Shown: in pieces, positions 1 to 9,978 of the stretch
How the letters are laid out: each line of letters opens with the position of its first letter
Numbering within the stretch: the first letter of the stretch is position 1
Origin: Datura wrightii
Taxonomy: Eukaryota > Streptophyta > Magnoliopsida > Solanales > Solanaceae
Direction: 5' to 3'
NCBI GenBank assembly: GCA_035772735.1
Contig: JASDFA010000020.1
Coordinates: forward strand, 106,740,001-106,804,000
Length of the DNA stretch: 64,000 nt
Made by a program: the position numbers and the translations under genes
The notes under the pieces: generated by a model
What the model was told of the DNA's origin: nothing
What the model saw: only the letters and a program-made list of their open reading frames with translations
Databases searched by the model: none

Positions 1-424
1 TAAGCTCCAGCTTGGTCAAAGATACTTTTTTGTGATTTTGTGTGCATATTGGGTAGGTCGGGCCCCTGTCCTGATCAATATAAACTTGTTAAACTCTTTA
101 GAGGCTCATAGACAGTACCTATTAGGTTGTAAATGTTGTAGTAGGTCATGTGAGTCCTTGTGTATGCCTTTTGGTTGTATGTGGTGGTCACAATGTTGTA
201 GTGGTCATGTGAGTCCTTATGTATGCCTTTTAGTTGTATGTGGTCTTAACGATCGTAGTAGCATAATACCTACTTGCCACGTTTTCTTTATCACTACTGT
301 CTGTATGTTATTTTATGCTAAACCTCATCAGTTCTGGCCTTTGTTTTATATTTGGGCGTCATGTATGCTCCTATCAGGGGTGGCCTCAGGTGTCAGTCAC
401 GCTTCCTCGGGTTGGGGTGTGACA
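1..424 (+). mobile_element. 3' end of an LTR (fragment), family not assigned
   Basis: No credible coding sequence is present; the open frame across it has no recognisable domain. The stretch ends in GGGGTGTGACA, resembling the ...GTCGTGACA termini of the gypsy LTRs elsewhere in the window. Immediately after it the sequence switches to a minus-strand Athila-type LTR. I read it as the terminal part of an LTR that truncated that LTR, with its start lying left of the window. The family and the exact junction are inferred. Confidence 0.4.
133..243. repeat. 60-bp tandem duplication inside the LTR fragment
   Basis: A 60-bp unit starting ATGTTGTAGT at 133 is repeated from 193 with few mismatches; the second copy runs to about 243. 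Both contain GTCATGTGAGTCCTT and TTGTATGTGG. It looks like an internal LTR repeat rather than a functional array. Confidence 0.7.
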
Positions 425-1718
425 CATCCAAACGACTGGTTCGTTCCTATTTGATGACTATACTCAATCACCGTGTTAGGTCTCATGAGCGATTTCAATT
501 GAACTGTTATCAATTTGTTCCAAATTAACTATCCTGCAACCGCAGCTCAAGTTATACAATGATCAAAAAAATCAAGAATTTGTTGTAATTCTCTTTTTCT
601 AATCTCTATTTCTCTAGGTTCAAGCAAGTAAAGAATTCAGGAAAGTCCTAACATTGTGCTTTGTTAAGAAACATTAAAGATGAAGAGAATACAGTACAAG
701 TGATTAGCATTGGTTTTGAATCACTTTGTGTAATCCTGGTTCGTTAATTCACCATGGTTCCCACAACTCTAGTTATAGAGGTTTTAGCCTCTCATGATTG
801 TAAGATTATGGTTAGTATTCATAGACAAATACTTAATTAAATACTTACGACGATGATTGAAAGAAAACCTGCTTTGAATATTGCAAGAAAAGATGTTTAA
901 CAAATTCAAAAATAATTGAGCAAATCCAAGTTCTGATCTCAAGAATCGCTCTCCAATATTATCAAAAACTAATTACAACTTGATAATCAACCTCTAACTG
1001 CTCTCTAAATTTTTCTCATGAATTCTGACCTAAAAGAAACCTAAAAAATATTTATACAGATAATAAAATCATTTTCCTAAGTTAACAGGGAAATAACCAA
1101 ATATGGTGCCAACACTTCGTATGACTCCTCATACGACCCGTAACAGGATTGTACGGGTTGTGCCTTGTCTCATACATCCCTTGGCTTTTTTAGAATTTCC
1201 TAAGTGTTGGCATCTGGTACGACTCGTAACAAGATCCTACGAGTCGTTCAATCAAGTCGTGGTTTGGCTCTGAGAACTGTAGCATCTTTTGAAGTTTCTA
1301 CCAGTGTCTTAGTATGCCTTGTACCTTGCTCCTACGACTTATAACAGCTTGTCGTAACATAAGATCTACTAAGTCCCACAAATCCCTGAAGCTTTCCTCG
1401 GCTCCTGGTATGGGTCATAGGTAGATGATACAATCCGCAGGTGCTACCCATATAGGAGACTTCAATTGTGCAAATTTCTCTGAAGTATTCAATGACTCAA
1501 GTTACGGCTCGTACCCGGATGGTACGGCTCATACAATCTTGGTATGACTCGTACTAAGATAACTGCTTGGCCTCTTTTCTACAACTTTTTCACCTTTTCT
1601 CTCCAATACCTATTTTCCTTGAAAAAAAAGTAAAAACACCTCATATCCAAACACACCTAAGTCCATGCTATTTTTTTAGTTTTAAGAGTCGAAAGTGTTG
1701 TAAGCTCACAGCACATCA
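425..1718 (-). mobile_element. Truncated Athila-type LTR, minus strand
   Basis: Read on the minus strand, this starts at 1718 with TGATGTGCTGTGAGCTTACA. That matches the start of the plus-strand LTR at 45762, and similarity continues through its body: 425-560 mirrors about 46980-47090. Roughly the last 300 bp of the LTR are missing where the 1-424 segment begins. It contains many copies of the ACGAGTCGT-like palindrome (for example around 1110-1260) and a minus-strand TATA box. It sits just upstream of the env-like region at 1768, so it probably inserted into that older element. Confidence 0.7.
1049..1056 (-). promoter_or_regulatory. Putative LTR TATA box
   Basis: TATTTATA on the plus strand is TATAAATA on the minus strand. 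It lies at the same place in the LTR as TATAAATA at 46481-46488 and 26776-26783, which supports it as the LTR core promoter. Confidence 0.5.
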
Positions 1719-1767
1719 CTTTCTTTTCTCAGATCATACATAATAACCATTCTTCTCCACAGGTATA

Positions 1768-3665
1768 ATGACAATGACGAAGAGAGCAACCAAACCTGCT
1801 CGGGCCAAGAGAGCTAGAGTGGAGATAGATGCTCGGAGGGCATTGAGAGATGAGCCCTCTGACTCTAATCAAGCAGGCCTCTACTCTAGTGGTTTAGTGG
1901 AAGAGTATCGAGTTGAGACGTCCGACACTGATGAGCCACGGACAACTAGGGCTCAAGAAAATGCATAGGCCAAAGCCACTTCTGCCACTCCGGTCACTTC
2001 TCCCCAGTCTGAAGAGGGAGTAGAAGAACAGGTTCAAGAGTTCGGGAGTGTCTCTAATGATGATGAGGGGTCCGAGGAGACCCAATCTAGAGATGGAAAT
2101 GACAAGGCTGGGTCTGAATAAGGAGATGCTGCAGAGGAAATTGAGCAAACCCCGCCTACAGAAAGGCGTACTATGAGGTGGCATGTGCCCGGGATACAGG
2201 AGATCTATGAGCAGGGCTTGGCACTCACATCCAAGAAACACCCCAGGTGCAGCATTCAGGAAGAATCGTGCATCCTCCCCAGTGCCTTGAATAAGGTTGA
2301 GGAGATGAAGCAGATCTTTAACTTTTATGGGTTCGATTAGATAGCTAAGACCCCTGACTAATATAGTCCAGAGATGGTTAGGGAGTTTTATGCCAACTAT
2401 TATGCAATGTTGGAGTAGAATGCACAGACCGAAAAGCGACTAAAGGAGAAGCCCAAACTTGAAAAGGTATTATTCCGAGGGCAAGAAGTCAAGATATCAG
2501 AGAAAACCATTTCCCGGATACTCTATGGGCCACAGTTCATCGCTACATCATCCACAGTAGAGTTCAACCACCAGATAGACGCCCTAAAATGGGTGAAGCA
2601 GTTGGATCATGAGGAGAGACAGAGCCAACTCAAGTGGTTAGCCAGAGTTGTAGCGAAGGACAAGGAGGAAGCTAAGTGGGTGGCTGGTGGAAAGTAGGTC
2701 ACTAAATCTTCACTGAACTTCATAGCGAAGGTTTGTTGGACACTAGTCTGCCACAAACTGATGCCAACTGTGAATGATAACATGCCCAGTGCATATAGGA
2801 GGCTCTGGTAGCATGCGTTATATACCAAAATGAAATAAATATCCCAAGGGTGATAGCGAATGAGATCCAAGATCGTGCTCTTGGGTTGAGCACCACCATG
2901 CCATTTTCGAGCCTTATTTATTAGATGTGAAAAGACACTAGGGTCCGACTGCTAAAAGATGTTGATGTTGAGATTGGAGGCCAGAGGACCACGGATATTG
3001 GATTGATCTGGAATAAAATGAATCCGGTGAGCCGGGCTAGACTTCCTATTGCAATCCCGGTACCACGGGCATCTGGGGGAGAATAGGTTAATTCCCCCAC
3101 CTCAGTGGAGTAGGATGAGACATCGTCTATAGAGGAAGGCCATATAGAGGCAGCGCCTAGTACTTCATCTGCACCTCTGATGGGTCTCACGAACCAGGCA
3201 CTAGCTGGGTATGTGTTGGTCCCTCACGATTTTCTCCAAAAGATAGCTACAAGGCTAACGGTAACAGAGAGAAAAGTTCAATCTATGGTGGAAAACATCA
3301 AGCCTTGGGTGAAGGCGGATATTAAGGAGGTCGTGAGCGGTTTGCATGGCCAGATTGATGGATTTGAGTGCCGATTCAACAAGCGCTTAGCAGACCAGCC
3401 AGACACTGGTAACCTCCGGGAGGAGTTGCTCGCTCTTCCGAACCAAGTGACCGAGTTGTATTCTAGACAACCGGCAATTCTAGCAGCCCCTACTCTTTCG
3501 GACTTAGATGTTGAGCTCGATGAGGAGCTTAACTTAGAGGAATATTGGGCTCGACGGTTTCTAGTGGAGAAAAAGGGAAGAAGAGGGTCTTGGAGGATGT
3601 TGAAATTGATCCCTCAAAGAAGAGGAAAAAGAAGGAGAAGAAAGAGAGAAAGCGGGCGAGAGTAG
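1768..3665 (+). pseudogene. Orphan Athila env-like region (putative plant transposon protein), decayed
   Basis: The reading frame starts at 1768 just after CCACAGGTATA, the same context that precedes the env-like ORF of the Athila element at 34962. Its first ~65 codons are basic and acidic, as in that element. The middle part (about 2160-2840) carries the conserved pattern of Solanaceae 'putative plant transposon protein' domains (SPEMVREFYANYY, then ISEKTISRILYGPQF). The last part (3180-3665) encodes a helical, charged segment with PWV.KADI. Several stop codons and shifts break the frame. No gag, pol or matching LTR pair flanks it, so it is an isolated fragment. What the env-like protein does in living Athila elements is not established; homology to a fusion protein is not visible here. 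Confidence 0.7.
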
Positions 3666-3699
3666 AGAGCCAATGGAGGATCACATCTGGAGTCTTGTG

Positions 3700-4163
3700 T
3701 AATAAGAAGGTTCCATAAAAAGTTAAGGAAAATTTCTATAAAGTGGTCGTTAGATCGACTATATTGTATGAGGTAGAGTGCTGACTAGTCAAGAACTCAT
3801 ATGTCCAAAAGATGAAGGTTGCAAAAAATGAGGATGTTGCGATGGATTATGGAAATTCTAGAAGAAATAAAATTAGAAATGAAGATATCAGGGCTGAGGT
3901 GGGAGTGGATAAGGTGGAGGAGAAAATGCGTAAGGTGAGGTTGAGATGGCTCAGGCATGTGATGAGGAGATGCATGAGTTCCCCAGTACGAAGGTGTGAG
4001 AGGTTGGCTATGGATGATTTTAGGAGGGGTAGAGGTAGACCAAAGAAGCAGTGGGTAGAGATGATTAGATAGAATATGAAATAGTTGTAGATTACCAAGG
4101 ACTTGGCCTTAGATAGAAAGATATTTAGAATAATGATTAGGTTAGCCGGTTAGTAGGTAGCAC
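3700..4163 (+). pseudogene. C-terminal end of a LINE reverse transcriptase ORF (remnant)
   Basis: The translation has the hallmark tail of plant LINE ORF2 copies common in Solanaceae: [10 protein letters not shown], then [11 protein letters not shown], then [11 protein letters not shown] (about 3850-4066). A less well kept stretch before it (about 3735-3811) resembles the 'VVRPTMLYG.ECW' block that precedes this tail in the family. The catalytic RT and endonuclease domains are absent, as expected for a 5'-truncated insertion. It has stops and is not functional. Recognition is from memory of the family pattern. Confidence 0.75.
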
Positions 4164-4440
4164 TGTTGTATCTTGTTTTGTCATTCTTATTAGGAGGCAT
4201 AGTATTGCATCTATATTTTCTTGTACTTTGACTTTTTTTTACTATTCTCTTGTTTCTCATATCTTGATTAGGGTATTGTTGTGTGTAGTTTTGCATTGTT
4301 ACTATTGCTTTTTTTTCAAGCTAAGGGTCTATCAAAAAAAGCCTCTCTACCTCTGAGGTAGGAGTAAGGTCTGAGTACATTCTATCCTCTGATAATACTA
4401 ACAAATCATAAGAGTTGTGGTGACATGAACTACTATAACA
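4164..4440 (+). mobile_element. Probable LINE 3' UTR with conserved hairpin
   Basis: About 4321-4400 contains GGGTCTATC, then CTCTACCTCTGAGGTAGGAG, then GTAAGGTCTG. This is the 3'-terminal block found on many Solanaceae LINEs and on tRNA-derived SINEs that borrow LINE tails. CTACCTCTGAGGTAG can form a stem. The insert end is not clear, and no poly(A) or TSD was confirmed. Confidence 0.5.
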
Positions 4441-5013
4441 ACTATATTTTCAGCTTTTAATTTAGTTCGAGACAATCATCTGATATATATTCATACACTA
4501 GTAGTCATAAAGTTAAGAAAATGAGTCATGCTTTCAATAAAGATCATTTATATGAATAGCAACTCTTTTTTGGAAAATACAGCATGTTTTGAGGGGTATT
4601 AACAAAATAAAAAAGAAGTTACACATTCTAGAATCAATACAAAAATACCCACCAAGTTAAGCTACTTTATCACTAGGCAATGGTTACTTAAAATAAATCC
4701 TTGAAAAAGAACTTAGGCAAAGAAAAACTAAGAAAAAAAAAGGAAAGACTAAGAACAATAAAAATTACTATATACATCCAAACTAACACTTATCAAAATG
4801 TGTCACCACAAAGAACTCAAGGACTCATCCACTACATATTGGGGCATTATCCAAGCTCGTCCATATCGATTTTCATATCATCATCATCAATTTCCTCTAG
4901 AGTCTATTCGTGTTAGGGTGAGCTGAAACAGGGGTTAGGTTACAAGAGTAGGTACTGACTCGATACCTCCTTTGGGTGTAGGTCAATAATCAGAAAATCA
5001 AGGTTAATGTACT
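4441..5013. other. Intergenic AT-rich DNA, no feature seen
   Basis: No domain, tRNA-like sequence or paired repeats were recognised. The frame at 4701-4916 is low-complexity Lys/Ser-rich and looks like chance. Confidence 0.5.
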
Positions 5014-5018
5014 GTAGT

Positions 5019-7272
5019 TGTCACGACTCGAGCTAGGACCCTGCCCGAGACACAGGACCTAGAACCACGAATGGCTCCAAGTCAATCCATGGCATAAACT
5101 TAGCAAATAAAGACCTTATATCAAAGCGGAATCTGATAATTGAAACATGAATAAGCGAAAGTCTGAATAACATAATAATAATAATAAATGGAGTCAACAC
5201 TCATGTTAAGTTGAAAAACTACATAATGTCTGATAAGCCTTTAAACTGTCTGATGAGCTGGTTGGACAACATCCCCAACTAGCTCGCTAAAGTCTGAAAC
5301 TGAGATAACATAATCAAACACCAAATTGAATGTCCTCGGAAGATGAGGACTCACTAACAATGGGAACTGAGCTGAGCTACTAGGAAAGTTGGACTAACAA
5401 TGAAACTAAGTCTGATCGCTTGGATCTGTATCATGAAATGATACAGCATAGAGTATGTGGTCAGTACTTGAGATGTACTGAGTATGCAAGTTAAGAAAAT
5501 CATGCTGAATAAGTATAAACTAAATTCATGCATATAAACATAAATCATAAGATCATGAGAGTAAAGTTGCATGCTAAAATCTGAATCTGAAACATGTTTA
5601 TAACAAGCTGAATATCATATCCGAATAGAACCACACAAGGATAAAGATAGAAATCATATGACTTGTTATAATTGAATCGCAAGTACAAACTTAAAAACTG
5701 AAAATTGGATCAAACCTGCTGTAAAACATAATATCATAAATCATGTACATGAATAACTAAAATCATGAGGAACAATGGGAAACTCGTCAAAACCAATACC
5801 ATCATGATAGCGCTTACGTGATGCCCCAACTATTACACTCAAGTGGGAAGAGCCGTCCAAAGCCTTTCTAGGGCTAAGGGCGCTACCATGATATCGATAT
5901 CAATCTAAAGATCCCTTGTGGGAGGGGAAACTCTCAAGAGAGGTCCCAATGTATATATATAAACCTACATTGGCGCGTAGTTCTGAGACCCAGGGTTTAT
6001 CTGAACCCTTAACCTAATCGATGCTAGATACTACTCCCAAAAATATGCAAGATGCTCACTATCGTTTTTCAACAAAGCTGAAATCATACCATAATCTAAA
6101 ATTGCGAGTATACACTCCAAAACCATATGGTAAGCTGATATTATAGAACTAAGTTAAAATCATGAACACATGCTTAACCTATATGGGGGTACCCAAATGC
6201 ATACTTGAAATAGAACCTGTATGGGGGTACCCAAATGCATACTTGAAATAGACTTCATAAGTCAAAATCATAAATCATACATGGATAATTTGTAAACATT
6301 CATTCATACTGGACATCTCATCAAACTTGAAATCATAAATCATAAACTTGACTTTTTATGAAACTTGCATAATTGGGAATAACTTTTTAAGATTTGAAAT
6401 CATGAATTTATAATCAAAATAGGTATAAAATCTTCCAATAAATCTTAAAACATACTTTAAAACATAGAGGGGATTGGCCCATATACAATTTATGGAGAAT
6501 TTCATGAAATTGGGTTAAAACCCTATAAGATTATACACTTGGATTAGAACTTAAATGCATGAACTTGAGGAGAAATTTGGGCATGAGAGTGGAAAGGAAC
6601 TCTCATTCATAGCCCTACATACCTGTGTAAACTGAATTTATACTTGTCTTTGAAAACCCAAGAGATTTGGAGAAGAACTTGAAGAACTCTAGGCTTGATC
6701 TTCAATGGAAATTCCTAATCTTGCATGCATGGGAGGGGAATGATTTAGAATAGGTTAAACTCCCTTAGAACCCTCTTTCAGATCTTAAAACGACATAGTT
6801 CAGGGCTTAGGAGCTTAAGATTTACGAAAATACCCTTAATAAATTCGCAAGAAAACTATTCTGTCAGCTATCATGACTAGTACCACGAGTCATACAATCT
6901 TCCTACGACTCATGGTATCCTCCTTTACTGACCAAGTCCAGAACCTCCAATCCTTTGAATATTTCCATGAATCCTACTATAATCCGTAACACCATCCTAC
7001 AAGTCGTACTATCACCCGTATAATCAATCACTGGATAACTCTAATGACTTGCTATGACTCCTGATCATAGGTTGTACTCATATACTACGACTCTTAGTGG
7101 GGACTCGTGGTCTGGGGAATAAAATCTCTGAACTGATCCACGGGTTTTCCTATGATCCTTACTACCAACCTATGACTCATAGGTTGAGTCATACTAAAGA
7201 AAATTTCCAACTTTTCCTATTGCTCATATTTCAAATCTCGAGTCTAGTCTTAGAAACTTTTGGGGTATTACA
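5019..7272 (-). mobile_element. 3' LTR of the old minus-strand Tekay/Del-like 'host element'
   Basis: On the plus strand it begins TGTCACGACTCGAG and ends GGTATTACA. Read on the minus strand it therefore runs TGTAATACCCC...GTCGTGACA, with TG...CA ends. A purine tract (AAGGGAGAGATAT on the minus strand) lies next to its start at 7273-7290, as a polypurine tract should. GTAGT (5014-5018) just outside would be one copy of the target-site duplication; the partner is not in the window. Related LTRs are at 42259 and 58761. It has a 38-bp tandem repeat and several ACGACTCAT-like palindromes. Confidence 0.8.
6176..6251. repeat. 38-bp tandem duplication in the host-element LTR
   Basis: Two nearly identical copies (6176-6213 and 6214-6251), each AACCT.TATGGGGGTACCC followed by AAATGCATACTTGAAATAG. 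There is one visible mismatch, so the duplication is younger than the LTR. Confidence 0.85.
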
Positions 7273-8352
7273 ATATCTCTCCCTTGAGAACATTCATCCT
7301 CAAATGTGAGTTAAACATACTGAAAAGTTGGGGCTGCAATCCTAAATATTGAACATCTGATGCTGAAACTGACGGAGTGACTAACTTCGGACTGATACAC
7401 ATGACTAAATTGAATTCATGAATTATACATACATTCTAGGACATGAAAGGAACTGAGAGACATGAACTGGATATGAAACTGGATAGAGTATTAGAGAGTA
7501 AACTGAAACCTCATGCTAAAACAGAACTGGAATGGAATAAATACGGGTACTTAGCCATTATATCTGCTTCGATCTCCTACGTAGCTCCCTCAACAAGCCG
7601 ATTCCTCCATAAGACCTTCACTGGTACTACTTCTTTATTTCTCTACTTCTGAATGATCAAGGATCTCAACAAATACCTCCTCATAGGTAAGGCTATCCTT
7701 CACACCCATGCTCTCCACCAGAACAATCAAAGCTGGGTCACCAATGCACTTCTTCAACAACGATACATGGGAAACCGGATGCACCGAGGCTAACTCCTTC
7801 GGTAGCTCCAACTCATAGGCCACCTTGCCAACCCATCTCAAAATCCTATTTGGATCAACATATCAGGGACTAAACTTTCTTTTATTTTTGAAACTCATCA
7901 CTTCCTTCATGGGATATACCTTCAAGAACACCCAATCATCAACTTCAAACTCAAGTTCTATCCGCCTAACATCCGCATATGATTTTTGAGAACTCTGAGT
8001 TGTTTTCAACCTTCCCTTATAAGTTGAACTTTCTCCATAGCCTCATGAACTAACTTTGGCCCTATAAATGTAGTTTCACCTACCTTGAACCAACCAATAG
8101 GCAATCTACACCTCCGCCCATAGAGAGCCTCAAATGGAGCCATCTGAATGTTGGAGTGGTAACTATTGTTGTAAGCAAACTCGATGAGAGGTAAATGATC
8201 ATACCAACTGCTTTTTAAGTCAATCACACATGCTCTCAACATATCCTGAAGAGTCTGAATGGTCCACTTGGCCTGACCATCTATCTACATGTGAAAAGCT
8301 ATGCGAAGCTTGATCGTCCCTTCTGAAATGATCTAAGAACCTATGAGGTAAA
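7273..8352 (-). pseudogene. Host element: integrase C-terminus and chromodomain (decayed pol, 3' segment)
   Basis: Minus-strand frames encode the distal integrase core and C-terminal part: IEFAYNNSYHSNIQMAPFEA and YGRRCRLPIGWF at about 8050-8190, then ELASVHPVSHVSLLKKC at about 7735-7800. A chromodomain-like tail follows (EILD then KEV.PVKVLWRN, about 7560-7670). A chromodomain after the integrase is diagnostic of chromoviruses (Tekay/Del clade). The PPT and 3' LTR follow at 7272. The upstream part of the same integrase continues at 15916 after the Athila-like insertion. Stops and frameshifts are frequent. Confidence 0.8.
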
Positions 8353-9868
8353 TGATCTTGGGCAAAGTAGCATGCCCAAGTGATACTTTATAACTTAGTT
8401 TTCGTCTTGTTTATCTACTTATTTATATACATTCTCATGTAATTTTATGTAAATGAGAATATATATACTAACCAACATGATTAGTTCTTGTTTTTGTAGG
8501 TTTAAAATGAATTTGAGGAACTAATCTATGATTTGGTGAAGTGGAGGAATGGAATCGAAAGCAAAATGCGAAAGTCAGCAAGGAGGACACGCGAAACAGC
8601 CCACCTGTGCAATAGAAATGCGCCACGGCAGGCCAGGCTGCGCGACAAGGGTGTGTCACGGCCCCTAACGCGTTGCACAAGCAGCGTGTTGTGCTGCCAT
8701 CGCAGCAAGGGGCTGCCTGGCGGGTGTTTTATGCAAATTCCAGATTGCTTCCGCGATTCCTCTGTGTCATGGAGGTAAATTAGCGCGTTCACCTCCGTGC
8801 CACAGAGCTATTCCTTTCCGGGCATAATTTTGTATATTTCTCATTTACCATAAATAGGTCCCTTAGCTCCTAAAAACATTTGGTCACGTAATATTTCTGA
8901 AAAACTACCAAGGAGTGAAGGGAGAAGTGGGAGAACTCCCTAGGGTTCTTAAATTTCATCTTGTCTTCTACCAATTCTTGTAAGTATGTTACTTTAATTA
9001 TGTTTTCTTGTAATTATACGAACTTGAGTGGCTAGAACCCTTCCTCTAGGGTTGAAGCCACAAGATATGATTGCGACTATGCGAATTTGTTTTGGTTTTA
9101 AGTTATTGATTGTTGTTTTGTCTTACGTTCTTAATTATGGTTGTTTTTATGATTGATCACCATGAAAACACACACATTACACCTAGGTAAAAGCTTGAGA
9201 AAGTAAACCTAGGAAAGAACAAAGAATGTAGGGAGCAAGTTTGTATCTTACGATATAATTCGCGGTTAGGATAAGAAATTATATCTAGTTTGCCTTGCTT
9301 GGTTACTAAAACGGGATGAGCTAGACACCAACTTAGAATTATCACATCACCACTAGTAGAAATAGTTGTGAAGCTAAGTTCGGTTAAATGATTAGAGGTA
9401 CGAAAGTCCCTAATAAAGAGTATAAACCCCGTAAACCACATTCCTATAATTGAATTGCCCACGAACTAGAACGTCACATCCCCGCTCAACAATGTAGTTG
9501 TGAGGCTAGTTTGTCGTGTTTAGAGTCTCAAAAGACCATGAACATGCATTTTCAATTATGTGGGACAACAAATGATAATTCCATACTTAAACCATTGCAA
9601 AGAGTAGTGTCGCATGATTACCTGGCTTTAGCTCTATTTGCTCCTTGAATGATTTCAGAGTATTTCTATGACCACCCCTAGATTTAAATAGAATTTATCG
9701 AAAACATCTATAATCAACACTGGTGAAAGTTAATATCACACTTGAACTTGATAATTAGCTGAATTGGTCCAGTCCCTGTAGGTTCGACATCCGGCTCTTA
9801 AAAAGGGCCACTGTATTACTTGTAAGACCACGTACGCTTGCGTGTGCGCTTGGGCGTAGTCGTCAACA
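8353..9868 (+). repeat. 5' LTR of the gag-protease Athila-like element
   Basis: Starts TGATCTTGGGC and ends GTCGTCAACA (TG...CA). It aligns end to end with 14400-15915 at equal length. Many differences between the two copies are C/T or G/A at CpG positions, the pattern left by methylated-cytosine decay. A TATA-like CATAAATAGG lies near 8849-8858. Confidence 0.85.
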
Positions 9869-9874
9869 AGTTTT

Positions 9875-9890
9875 TGGCGCTGTTACCGGA
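9875..9890 (+). other. Primer-binding site, tRNA-Asp type
   Basis: TGGCGCTGTTACCGGA starts six bases after the LTR end. It matches the complement of the 3' end of plant tRNA-Asp(GUC) (TGGCGCCGTTGCCGGGG) with a few mismatches. Athila-lineage elements use this primer. Confidence 0.75.
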
Positions 9891-9978
9891 GACTCGGCGA
9901 AGTCTAGTAAATTTGTTTGTTTTTGTGTGATTTTTAATTTCCTTTAAGTATTGAGAAACTTGGTCTTAGTCTGACTTA

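Noticed and set aside
32..454. 140-codon open frame at the left edge
   Set aside because: No domain, Cys-rich translation of a tandem repeat, and it runs across the LTR end into an unrelated inverted LTR.
1894..2241. Minus-strand 115-codon frame over the env-like fragment
   Set aside because: Antisense shadow of the plus-strand env-like frame, with low-complexity Ser/Leu composition.
4701..4916. 71-codon Lys-rich frame
   Set aside because: Poly-A-derived low complexity; no homologous pattern recognised.
8468..8792. Overlapping frames in the GC-rich block of the Athila-like LTRs (also 14514-14899)
   Set aside because: They appear on both strands and in both LTRs because the block is GC-rich and stop-poor; no codon-level conservation between copies.
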